Source: a bacterium
Lineage (GTDB): Bacteria; Krumholzibacteriota; Krumholzibacteriia; LZORAL124-64-63
Direction of reading: 5' to 3'
NCBI GenBank assembly: GCA_024223715.1
Contig: JAAEOA010000158.1
Location: forward strand, 1 to 41,141
Length of the DNA: 41,141 nucleotides
Shown: positions 1 through 6,617 of the stretch, one piece after another
Position numbering within the stretch: the first letter of the stretch is position 1
Layout: each line of letters starts with the position of its first letter
Translations under genes and position numbers: made by a program
Notes under the pieces: generated by a model
The model's database searches: none
What the model saw: only the letters and a program-made list of their open reading frames with translations
Told to the model about the DNA's origin: nothing

Positions 1-221
1 CGTTAACCTTTGGCATTCGGGTTAGCCTGTGTCTGGCCTGAAATTGCCATTGTATTGTTACGAGGCCGCCTTTCTTGGAAAGGTGGCCTTGTCTAATGTG
101 AATTTCAGGGGCCCAGGCAAAATCATGCAACTAAGAAAACACCTCTCTTTACAGCCTCCCTATTAGGGGTTATTTTCCAGCTTCAAATTGGTTTTTTCAG
201 ATAAGGGGAAGGTATATCGTC
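1..221. other. Intergenic leader with one hairpin
   Basis: No coding region is supported here. The only clear structure is an 11-bp stem, 63-73 against 79-89, with one G-U pair and a 5-nt loop. The following bases (TTGTCT) are a poor U-tract, so it could be a weak terminator for a gene lying upstream of the window. The stretch just before the next start carries a purine-rich ribosome binding site (AAGGGGAAGG, 203-212). Confidence 0.5.
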
Positions 222-1127
222 TTGCGAGTTTTTATTGCCGGTGGCACCGGTTTGGTCGGGCGCCATCTCATTCACAAATTGGTTGAGCGTGGCGATGAAG
301 TAGTATGTCTCAGCCGAGATATCCACTACGCGGCGACAATTCTCCCCACTGAGGTTAAACTTATTGAAGGTCATCCGGTTATTCCAGGCGACTGGCAGGA
401 AATCCCACGAACCTGCGATACGGTCATAAACCTGGCTGGAGCCCCGGTTTTTGATGGATTCTGGACTCAAGGCCGCAAAAGAGACATCCGACGCAGTCGA
501 CTTTCTTCCACTTTCAATCTGGTGGAAAGTGTGGAGGACTGCGAACATGCCCTTACATTTATCAATGCTTCTGCGATAGGCATTTATGGAGAAGGTGGAT
601 CCAACGCCCTGTCTGAAGTGAGCCAACCGGGTGAAGGTTTTTTGGCCAGGCTGGCCTGTGAATGGGAGCACACTGCCCGGCAGGCTGAGGCTGGAAATGT
701 TCGAGTGGTCATGATGCGCCTGGGAATTGTTCTGGCAACCGATGGGGGTGCTTTGCCAAAAATGGTCAAACACTTCAACATGGGTTTGGGTGGGAAATTG
801 GGAAATGGGCGTCAGTATTTCCCCTGGATCCATATTAAGGATCTGGTGGAAGCCATTCTCTTCACAATTTCCTGTGAGGATATTGCTGGGCCGGTTAATT
901 TTTCAGTTCCCACACCTCCCACTCAGGGTGAATTTACAAAATCCCTAGCCGCGGCCTTGGGAAAAAGCGCCCATTTTCCAGTACCTCGAATGGTTTTAAA
1001 AATAATAATGGGGGAGCGGGCACACGCTTTGTTGCAAAGCCAGCGCGCGGTTCCTAACGTATTAAAAGTTAATGGGTTTCGCTTTAAGCTTGATGAGCTT
1101 GATGATGCCATGGCCGATTTGTTTTAA
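222..1127 (+). CDS. TIGR01777-family NAD(P)-dependent epimerase (YfcH/SulA-like)
   Basis: A 301-residue short-chain dehydrogenase/reductase of the TIGR01777 family, the usual length for it. The N-terminal Rossmann motif GGTGLVGRHL is at residues 7-16, an ASAIGIYG strand-4/5 motif lies mid-protein, and the last ~48 residues (VPRMVLKIIMGERA onward) match the DUF1731 C-terminal domain typical of this family. The start is TTG, chosen because AAGGGGAAGG lies about 9 nt upstream and the Rossmann strand begins at once. Members are cytosolic and bind NAD(P); their physiological substrate is not established. The gene is convergent with the FAD dehydrogenase operon and appears to be transcribed alone. 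Family assignment is firm; function is not. Confidence 0.9.
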   Translation: MRVFIAGGTGLVGRHLIHKLVERGDEVVCLSRDIHYAATILPTEVKLIEGHPVIPGDWQEIPRTCDTVINLAGAPVFDGFWTQGRKRDIRRSRLSSTFNLVESVEDCEHALTFINASAIGIYGEGGSNALSEVSQPGEGFLARLACEWEHTARQAEAGNVRVVMMRLGIVLATDGGALPKMVKHFNMGLGGKLGNGRQYFPWIHIKDLVEAILFTISCEDIAGPVNFSVPTPPTQGEFTKSLAAALGKSAHFPVPRMVLKIIMGERAHALLQSQRAVPNVLKVNGFRFKLDELDDAMADLF

Positions 1128-1132
1128 AGGTT

Positions 1133-1166
1133 GAAAAACAGGCGATGGCCAATTTTGCCATCGCCT
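1133..1166 (-). terminator. Intrinsic terminator of the dehydrogenase operon
   Basis: A perfect 10-bp stem (1140-1149 with 1157-1166, 7-nt loop) is followed on the minus strand by GTTTTTC. It overlaps the stop codon of the last gene of the minus-strand operon. The plus side lacks a U-tract, so it probably ends only the minus transcript. Confidence 0.75.
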
Positions 1167-2350
1167 TAGCCCACCACAAAACCATCCATAACAATATCAC
1201 CCTTTTCAAAGCGGTCCAGGGACAGGCTGTCGATAATCTCGTCGGCCTGTCCGGTGGTAATGTACCGTGCCATTCGTACACCGGTGACCGGCCCCAGCAT
1301 AAAGCCGTGTCCGCTGAATCCACAAATGTGGAAGTAACCATCCAGCCCTTCTACAGAACCCAGTATGGGACGATGATCCGGTGTCACGTCATACATGCCG
1401 GCCCATTGCCTCATCATGCGAACTTTTGCAGCCCGAGGGAAATATCCCATAAGAGCTTTGGCAAAGCGAACCGAAAAGCGAAGTTGGCTGTTGGTATCGA
1501 AGTCGGCCGGATCTTCCCAATGGGGCTCGGTCGCATCGCCAATGCCGCCAACAATTTCACCCCGAAGACTTTGGCTGAAATAAATGCCGTTGGAAATGGA
1601 AATCACCATGGGGTTCAAAAATGGTTTTAACGACTCCGACACCATAATTTCATGACGTTCCTGTCGGTTGGGCAAGGTTACGCCCACTTTGGCTGCCATG
1701 GTGCGGGCCCAGGGGCCGGCACAGTTAACCACCAGAGGTGTGGAGATTCGGCCCCGGTCGGTCACTACGGCGTGAATGCGTCCGCCGTCCGATTCAATGT
1801 CCTGAACTGTTGTTCGAATATGGATTTTTACACCCAGTTTATGGCAGGCCTTAGCGTATCCCCAAACCACGGCAAAAGGATAAGCAGTACCATCCTTGGG
1901 GCAGAAAGAGGCACCTTTCAGCTTCTCAATATTCAGGTCCGGAACCAGTTTGAGGCAGTCTTTGGGCTGTAGATATTCTGTCTCAATGCCACAGCTTTTC
2001 TGAAGCTCCACGGCTTTGTTCAGGTTCTCCAGATCCGATTCCGACTCGGTTACCATCAAATAACCGCCCTGACGGAAGAACACCTGATACCCCAGGTCGG
2101 CGCTCATATCTTCATACATTCGAACGCTTTCCTGAGCCAGCTTGATGTTCTCCTTGGTGGTCCATTGCTGGCGAATGCCGCCGCCACAACGCCCGGTTGA
2201 ACCACTGCCAATGTAGTTTTTTTCCAGCACCACAATGTTCTTCAGACCTAACTTGGCCAGTTCTCTGGCTGTGGTCAGGCCGTTGATGCCGCCGCCAATA
2301 ATGACTGCATCGGCGCTGCCTGGAACCTGTCCTTCGGACAAGGGAATCAT
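1166..2350 (-). CDS. FAD-dependent oxidoreductase, SoxB/HcnC/DadA-like catalytic subunit
   Basis: A 394-residue DAO-fold flavoprotein. The N-terminal dinucleotide-binding motif is VIIGGGINGL (about residues 16-25), followed by VVLEKNYIGSGSTGRCGGGIR, the pattern seen in sarcosine oxidase beta subunits. C-terminal hallmarks are QWAGMYDVTPDHRPILG and GFSGHGFMLGP. Proteins of this type oxidise secondary or primary amino acids (sarcosine, proline, hydroxyproline, glycine, opines) and pass electrons to FAD and [2Fe-2S] partner subunits. Here it is the last of three genes; its ATG overlaps the stop of the preceding BFD gene by 4 bp (ATGA, 2347-2350), implying translational coupling and a stable complex. 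The substrate cannot be read from sequence. Genes for the gamma and delta subunits of tetrameric sarcosine oxidase are absent next to it, so sarcosine is not assured. Confidence 0.88.
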   Translation of the reverse strand: MIPLSEGQVPGSADAVIIGGGINGLTTARELAKLGLKNIVVLEKNYIGSGSTGRCGGGIRQQWTTKENIKLAQESVRMYEDMSADLGYQVFFRQGGYLMVTESESDLENLNKAVELQKSCGIETEYLQPKDCLKLVPDLNIEKLKGASFCPKDGTAYPFAVVWGYAKACHKLGVKIHIRTTVQDIESDGGRIHAVVTDRGRISTPLVVNCAGPWARTMAAKVGVTLPNRQERHEIMVSESLKPFLNPMVISISNGIYFSQSLRGEIVGGIGDATEPHWEDPADFDTNSQLRFSVRFAKALMGYFPRAAKVRMMRQWAGMYDVTPDHRPILGSVEGLDGYFHICGFSGHGFMLGPVTGVRMARYITTGQADEIIDSLSLDRFEKGDIVMDGFVVG

Positions 2351-2697
2351 GACTTGTCCTCTTCTGTTGCTGGGTATTCATGATCGGTCACAAGTGATTC
2401 AGATTGGGGCGTGCTGGCTGGTTCGGGTACATCCAGAGCAGCTAACTCGGCAAAGGTCAAAGGTTCTGCCGGGGGACGAATGTTGGTCAAACGCACTTCT
2501 TCCGGAGAAATGCCCCTTAAATTGGCCAACTCAATGGCTGATTCACTAAGGCAGCCTTTGCCCTGACAAAATCCGGTTCCAACGCCGGTGTAACGCTTTA
2601 GGCTTTCCAGTTCGGTAAACCCTTCACCGTAGGCCTGACGAAATTCCCGCAGGGTGACATCTTCACATTTGCAGAGAAAAACTGGAGCCCGGCTCAT
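2347..2697 (-). CDS. BFD-like [2Fe-2S]-binding subunit
   Basis: A small 116-residue protein with a bacterioferritin-associated ferredoxin (BFD)-like domain in its first ~60 residues. C9 and C11 (CKCEDV) and C44 and C49 (GFCQGKGC) form the CxC...CxxxxC set that ligates a [2Fe-2S] cluster. The rest is an acidic, Pro-rich tail with no recognised domain. In HcnABC, opine oxidase and archaeal proline dehydrogenase systems an equivalent BFD module is either a separate small subunit or fused to the FAD subunit; here it is separate. Both ends overlap neighbouring genes as ATGA (2347-2350 and 2694-2697), so it is the middle cistron of a coupled trio and probably an electron-transfer subunit. Confidence 0.88.
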   Translation of the reverse strand: MSRAPVFLCKCEDVTLREFRQAYGEGFTELESLKRYTGVGTGFCQGKGCLSESAIELANLRGISPEEVRLTNIRPPAEPLTFAELAALDVPEPASTPQSESLVTDHEYPATEEDKS

Positions 2698-4196
2698 GAT
2701 AATTCTCCTTCTGATGTGGTCTGGGAAATCTGGTCAGGCAAAGCTCCGGCGGCTTCTCCCTGAATTTGAATTTCATGGCCACCAGGGAGTTTGCCTGAAA
2801 AGGCGCCCATTCTGGTTTCTCGAGCCACAAAACCACCCAGATCAGGTTGGGCCGAAAGTTTGGTGCCCAACTGGTAAGGAATGTCGTAGGCGGGTTTGCC
2901 ACGGCGGCAGATGACGGCAAAATCAGCCTGCAGTCGCATATGGCTGTGAGCGGGTCCCGGAGTGGAGGACATTGGAGTGAATGTGGCTTCAATAGCTTGA
3001 GATCCACGATTCTGAATTTCCGCCAACTCCAGACCAGTGGTCAATTGCCAGCCTAGGTCAACAGCAGCTGATACTTCCGACTGATAACCGGATTCAGTGA
3101 TAACCAAATTAATTTTGGCCCCTTTGGATGACAACAGAGCCGCGCTCAACCACAAATCCATGCCGCCACCAATGACCAGAACCCTTTGGCCCTTTACTTC
3201 AAGGCCATCTCGTTGCAGCAGTCTGAAAAGGGCTCTTGGTCCCATAACACCTGGTGTATCGTTACCGGGAAACAATCCCAGAGAGTCCAGAGCGCCGGCA
3301 TTCCAAATCAACCGGTCAAAAGTTGCGGTGAAAAGGTGGGTCTCATTTCGGAGAACCAGGCCGTTGGGACGATATCCGGCTACGGCCTTTAGCCCACCCC
3401 TGAATTGAATATTCGGAAAAGAAACAAGCTCATCCTTGGCAGCTACCAGTGCTTTGTGGGCCGAAGCAAGCACATCAAAACGTTCAATCCTGGTCGATGT
3501 TGACTTGGCCAGAGTTTCCAGAGCACTGGCACGCTGCCCGCCTGGAACAGGGTGTTCATCAATAAGAGTGACCTGATCGTCCTGGGCACAGGCAGCTTTC
3601 ATTCCGCTAATTCCGGCGCCAATAACAATGCAACCCAGGTTGCCCAGGTTTGTGCTTTCAACTTTTTCGATTTGTGGGTTGTTGGATGCGTCAGAAACAT
3701 CAGGAGCGGAGGGCAAAGCCAAGGTGCTGCGGGTAAGGTCAGGAATACGGCCCACTCCAGTCAGAGGCCGGATTTGATCCAGAAAGACTCGACTCAAAAC
3801 CGCAGGCTGGGTGAACCACTTATAATAGAATCCCACCGGAAAAAGATTTCCACCAATGGAAAGGACTTTTTGCAAAGGAGGGCCATAAAAAGCACCAGCA
3901 TCCTGTTTCTCCACAACCATACCCTGCTGAACGGGGGTGTGACAGGTGCGAACATTGGGAATGCCATCGACCCGCATCAGGCAGGACGTGCAATGACCAC
4001 GGGCACAGCTCACACCCCGGGCACGGCCATACTTATGGGAGTGGGAGAGTTCGCGGATGCCGTTTTCCCAAAGAGCCACCGCTACGGTGGTATTGGGGCG
4101 GCAGGACAGGCTTTTGCCTGCAAAAGTGAAGGTCACCTGGTTGCCTGTGGTTTCGCTGGACAACTTCCGTCCTTTCGGCGGGGCCATGCTCTCCAT
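2694..4196 (-). CDS. Fused [2Fe-2S] ferredoxin / FAD-NAD(P) oxidoreductase subunit (HcnA-HcnB or SoxA N-terminal-like)
   Basis: A 500-residue electron-transfer subunit. Residues ~20-100 form a plant-type-like Fer2 domain with Cys at 64, 69, 72 and 85 (GVSCARGHCTSC...RTC), as in the N-terminus of sarcosine oxidase alpha. The FAD-binding motif VIGAGISG is at 191-198 and a second nucleotide fold, VIGGG, at 341-345. It lacks the C-terminal aminomethyltransferase domain of full SoxA (about 1000 residues), so it resembles the fused equivalents of HcnA plus HcnB. It is first in the operon, and its stop overlaps the BFD start. The start at 4196 has only a distant AGGA; a 12-bp palindrome lies directly upstream. 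Role inferred: it accepts electrons from the SoxB-like subunit. Confidence 0.85.
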   Translation of the reverse strand: MESMAPPKGRKLSSETTGNQVTFTFAGKSLSCRPNTTVAVALWENGIRELSHSHKYGRARGVSCARGHCTSCLMRVDGIPNVRTCHTPVQQGMVVEKQDAGAFYGPPLQKVLSIGGNLFPVGFYYKWFTQPAVLSRVFLDQIRPLTGVGRIPDLTRSTLALPSAPDVSDASNNPQIEKVESTNLGNLGCIVIGAGISGMKAACAQDDQVTLIDEHPVPGGQRASALETLAKSTSTRIERFDVLASAHKALVAAKDELVSFPNIQFRGGLKAVAGYRPNGLVLRNETHLFTATFDRLIWNAGALDSLGLFPGNDTPGVMGPRALFRLLQRDGLEVKGQRVLVIGGGMDLWLSAALLSSKGAKINLVITESGYQSEVSAAVDLGWQLTTGLELAEIQNRGSQAIEATFTPMSSTPGPAHSHMRLQADFAVICRRGKPAYDIPYQLGTKLSAQPDLGGFVARETRMGAFSGKLPGGHEIQIQGEAAGALPDQISQTTSEGELS

Positions 4197-4198
4197 TT

Positions 4199-4249
4199 AC
4201 TGAATTCAGTCCTGAATACAGGCCGGAGGCAAGGGTGATGCTATAGCAT
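4199..4249. promoter_or_regulatory. Two perfect 12-bp palindromes in the divergent control region
   Basis: ACTGAATTCAGT (4199-4210) and ATGCTATAGCAT (4238-4249) are both perfect 12-bp palindromes, with centres 39 bp apart. A second imperfect copy of the first, CCTGAATACAGG (4211-4222), directly abuts it, so CTGAATTCAG and CTGAATACAG form a 12-bp-spaced direct repeat. They lie between the dehydrogenase operon (start 4196) and glnA (start 4482), where a regulator controlling the amino-acid dehydrogenase would be expected to bind. The second palindrome contains TATAGC and could overlap a -10 box. No regulator gene is adjacent. Confidence 0.4.
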
Positions 4250-4406
4250 GGAAAATTAGGCGGTGGCAGGCGGGCAGGCAAGCAAGATTTGCGGTTTCGG
4301 TTAGTTAGTTTTTGAACGCTTGCCCAGTTGCTCTTTGGAACAATGAGGCAAAGTTGAAACTCTGCTGTTCCATTACCCATGATTGCATATATTTAATTCA
4401 TGCTTC

Positions 4407-4481
4407 GGGTGGTCTCCCAAAATTCGTAGGAAGGGGATTGGACCACCATCATTAGAAGACAATATTCAATGAGGTGGGACC
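4407..4481 (+). promoter_or_regulatory. glnA leader hairpin and ribosome binding site
   Basis: GGTGGTC (4408-4414) pairs perfectly with GACCACC (4441-4447), and inside it TCCC (4415-4418) can pair with GGGA (4434-4437). The glnA ribosome binding site GAGGTGG (4471-4477) contains GGTGG, which could alternatively pair with CCACC of the same 3' arm. The leader could therefore form either of two exclusive structures, one leaving the ribosome binding site free and one masking it. No known glutamine riboswitch motif was recognised. Confidence 0.35.
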
Positions 4482-5861
4482 ATGTCCGACAAAATCAACA
4501 ACACACTCGATCAAGTACGCCAACTCGCCCAGGAAAAGGGTGTTCAATTCATAGATCTGAAAATGTTGGATCTGACCGGTCGTCTTCATCACATCAGTTT
4601 TCCCATTGACCGCCTGACTGGAAACGTTTGCCGCGACGGTATCGGATTCGACGGCTCCAGTTACGGTTTCCTCAAAGTTGAAAACAGCGACATGGTTCTG
4701 GTGCCGGATCTTTCTTCGGCGAACATTGATCCTTTCCGCAAGCGTCCTACTTTGACCATGTTTGCTGAAGCTCGTTTGACGGATGCGCAACGAACTCCAT
4801 TCCCACAGGATAGCCGCACCGTGGCCCGCAAGGCCGAACAGGCCATGAAAAATGCCGGCATTGCCGACCTCAGCCAGTGGGGACCGGAATACGAATTCCA
4901 TATTTTTGAAGAAGCTGAATATCTGTCCGAAGCCAACGACAGTGCTTTTGGTGTGCGCAGTGGTGAGCGCTTCTATCAGAACGCATATCACGCTTGCAAC
5001 CCCTTCGACAAGTACGACGATTTTCGCGATGAAGTGTGTGCCGTCATGGCCGACTTTGGCATTCCCGTGCGTTATCACCATCACGAAGTGGGCGCCCAGG
5101 GCCAACAGGAAATTGAAGGCTGGTTCGCCGATTTGTGCACCACCGGCGACCACGCCGTACTGACCAAATACATTCTCTTTAATCTGGCGGAGCAAAACAA
5201 CCTGAAGGTCACCTTTATGCCCAAACCCATGCTGGACAACGCCGGCAGCGGATGGCATTTGCATCAGTTCCTGATGAAAAACGGGAAGAATATTTTTAAC
5301 GATGACGAAGGTTATGCCGGACTTTCTGAAACGGCCATGTTCTACGTGGGCGGATTGCTCAAGCATGCCGATGCACTGTGCGCGTTGACCAACCCGAGCA
5401 CCAACAGTTTCAAGCGTCTGGTCCCTGGTTTTGAAGCACCAACCGTGCGCACCTTCGGCCGCAGCAACCGGGGTGCAGCCATTCGCATTCCCAGTTATGT
5501 GACCGACCCGCAGTTACGTCGCATTGAATACCGCCCGCCCGACCTGACGGCCAATCCTTACCTTTGTGCTGCATCCATTCTCATGGCGGGCCTCGATGGT
5601 ATCATCAATAAAATTGATCCCATTGAAGCAGGTTTTGCCCCTGAAGATGCTCCTTCAAGTGTGGGGCGACAGGCAGATTTCCTGCCCCGCAGCCTGCATG
5701 ATTCTCTTGATGCACTGGAAGCTGACCATCAGTTCCTCATGCGGGATGATGTTTTCCCCGAAGCACTGATTCGTCGTTGGCTGGAAATCAAGCATGAGGA
5801 AATTAACGCCATCAACCAACGGCCTCATCCTTATGAGTTTTCCATGTACTTCGATTTCTAA
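4482..5861 (+). CDS. glnA: Glutamine synthetase, type I
   Basis: A 459-residue cytosolic enzyme that makes glutamine from glutamate, ammonia and ATP. Family signatures appear in order: GFDGSSYGF near residue 50 (beta-grasp), GPEYEFHIFEE, HHEVGAQGQQEIE (metal and glutamate site), AGSGWHLHQ (catalytic His), PSTNSFKRLVPGFEAP (ATP loop), RSNRGAAIRIP, and RRIEYRPPD. The region where adenylylated enzymes carry the NLYDLP tyrosine reads DAPSSVGRQADFLP with no Tyr, so control by adenylyltransferase is unlikely. GAGGTGG lies 4 nt upstream of the ATG. It is divergent from an amino-acid dehydrogenase operon and 15 nt upstream of yjbQ, likely one transcript. A gamma-glutamylpolyamine synthetase role is possible for the superfamily, but the motifs and C-terminus (HPYEFSMYF) favour a true glutamine synthetase. 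Confidence 0.92.
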   Translation: MSDKINNTLDQVRQLAQEKGVQFIDLKMLDLTGRLHHISFPIDRLTGNVCRDGIGFDGSSYGFLKVENSDMVLVPDLSSANIDPFRKRPTLTMFAEARLTDAQRTPFPQDSRTVARKAEQAMKNAGIADLSQWGPEYEFHIFEEAEYLSEANDSAFGVRSGERFYQNAYHACNPFDKYDDFRDEVCAVMADFGIPVRYHHHEVGAQGQQEIEGWFADLCTTGDHAVLTKYILFNLAEQNNLKVTFMPKPMLDNAGSGWHLHQFLMKNGKNIFNDDEGYAGLSETAMFYVGGLLKHADALCALTNPSTNSFKRLVPGFEAPTVRTFGRSNRGAAIRIPSYVTDPQLRRIEYRPPDLTANPYLCAASILMAGLDGIINKIDPIEAGFAPEDAPSSVGRQADFLPRSLHDSLDALEADHQFLMRDDVFPEALIRRWLEIKHEEINAINQRPHPYEFSMYFDF

Positions 5862-5876
5862 AATGGTGAGGAACCG

Positions 5877-6263
5877 ATGAAAGAAATAAAAGTTCAGACT
5901 CATCAGCGAACCGATTTTGTTGATGTCACCGCCGAAGTAGCCCAGGTTGTAAACGACCTGGGCTGCGTTGATGGTATCGTTACTGTTTTTAATCCTCATA
6001 CTACTGCTGCGGTAACCATCAATGAAGGGGCGGACCCTGACGTGGTGCGGGATATGAGTGTAACTTTGGATAAGATGGTGCCTTGGAATGATGGGTATCA
6101 TCATGCTGAGGGGAACAGTGCGGCTCATATTAAGGCTAGTATGTATGGGTCTTCGGTGCAGGTTATTTTGCGCGCTGGGAAATTGCAGTTGGGGACCTGG
6201 CAGAAGATTTGGTTTTGTGATTTTGATGGGCCGCGGTCTCGCCGACTCTGGGTTAGTATTTAA
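5877..6263 (+). CDS. yjbQ: YjbQ (UPF0047) family protein
   Basis: A 128-residue single-domain protein of the UPF0047/YjbQ family, often annotated as a secondary thiamine-phosphate synthase. Family features visible are FNPHTTAAVTINEGADPDV, the His-containing HHAEGNSAAHIK loop, and the C-terminal LGTWQKIWFCDFDGPR signature. GAGGAACC precedes the ATG, and the gene follows glnA closely. From about 6030 the codon use changes visibly toward GGG, TAT, ATT and GTG compared with the GC-ending codons of the first half and of glnA. A second copy of the 3'-end sequence lies 3.2 kb downstream at 9423-9471. Family assignment is firm; the cellular role of YjbQ proteins is not settled. Confidence 0.9.
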   Translation: MKEIKVQTHQRTDFVDVTAEVAQVVNDLGCVDGIVTVFNPHTTAAVTINEGADPDVVRDMSVTLDKMVPWNDGYHHAEGNSAAHIKASMYGSSVQVILRAGKLQLGTWQKIWFCDFDGPRSRRLWVSI

Positions 6264-6617
6264 AAAATCAATCTATCAAGAAAGAATGCAGCCCTTGGAG
6301 TGAGCATTCATACCGAGGACTGCAAACTTACATTCAAGAATTAAGTTTTTGGCGATGGTGGCCTCGCAGATGTCGTAGCCAATTGGGCAGGATGCGAGAG
6401 ATCAAAGCCATAGAGTTCGGGCATCTGGTTGAAGTCTGGGTCGTTTGGCATTTCGCTGAGGACGTCGAGTTGGTGACAAAGAGCTGTGTTCTCAAGAACC
6501 AGCGACATTCTTCTGGGCACAATCCTCTTGGAAAAAAAGTAACCCTGACCAAATCATTACGTATATCCAATCGCCGGCCCGATTCGCGGGCCGCATTCAA
6601 TTCATTCGGAGGCTGTT
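6264..6617. other. 354-bp intergenic stretch with hairpins
   Basis: No intact gene is seen. At 6288-6298 with 6313-6323 there is an 11-position stem with one mismatch; GAATGC (6284-6289) with GCATTC (6304-6309) is a competing stem. Neither is followed by a U-tract. A minus-strand reading frame at 6341-6508 may be a transposase scar (listed separately). A G+C-rich 7-bp hairpin, CGGCCCG/CGGGCCG at 6575-6593, lies in the leader of the M16 peptidase gene, whose ribosome binding site (GGAGG) is at 6607-6611. Confidence 0.5.
6341..6508 (-). pseudogene. Possible integrase/transposase remnant
   Basis: A 55-codon minus-strand frame begins MSLVLENTALCHQLDVL. This resembles the N-terminal helix (LENLALRHQLAVL-type) that precedes the DDE core in many IS481/IS3-like integrases. 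Similarity fades after about 20 residues and no DDE domain follows, so if real it is a scar. It lies inside a 3.2-kb segment flanked by duplicated yjbQ ends, which makes an old mobile element plausible. The match is short and was recognised by eye; chance resemblance is a real possibility. Confidence 0.22.

Noticed and set aside
1166-4196. Heterotetrameric sarcosine oxidase (soxBDAG)
   Set aside because: No delta or gamma genes are present, and the alpha-like subunit lacks the aminomethyltransferase half, so only a generic amino-acid dehydrogenase call is justified.
3552-4238. 228-codon plus-strand frame opposite the Fer2-FAD gene
   Set aside because: It is antisense to a well-supported flavoprotein with intact Fe-S and FAD motifs and shows no domain itself.
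4211-4481. Sigma54 promoter before glnA
   Set aside because: A TGGCAG is present near 4265, but no TTGC-type -12 element lies at the required spacing.
4452-5366. 304-codon minus-strand frame opposite glnA
   Set aside because: glnA motifs are intact across the same bases; the antisense product is not protein-like.
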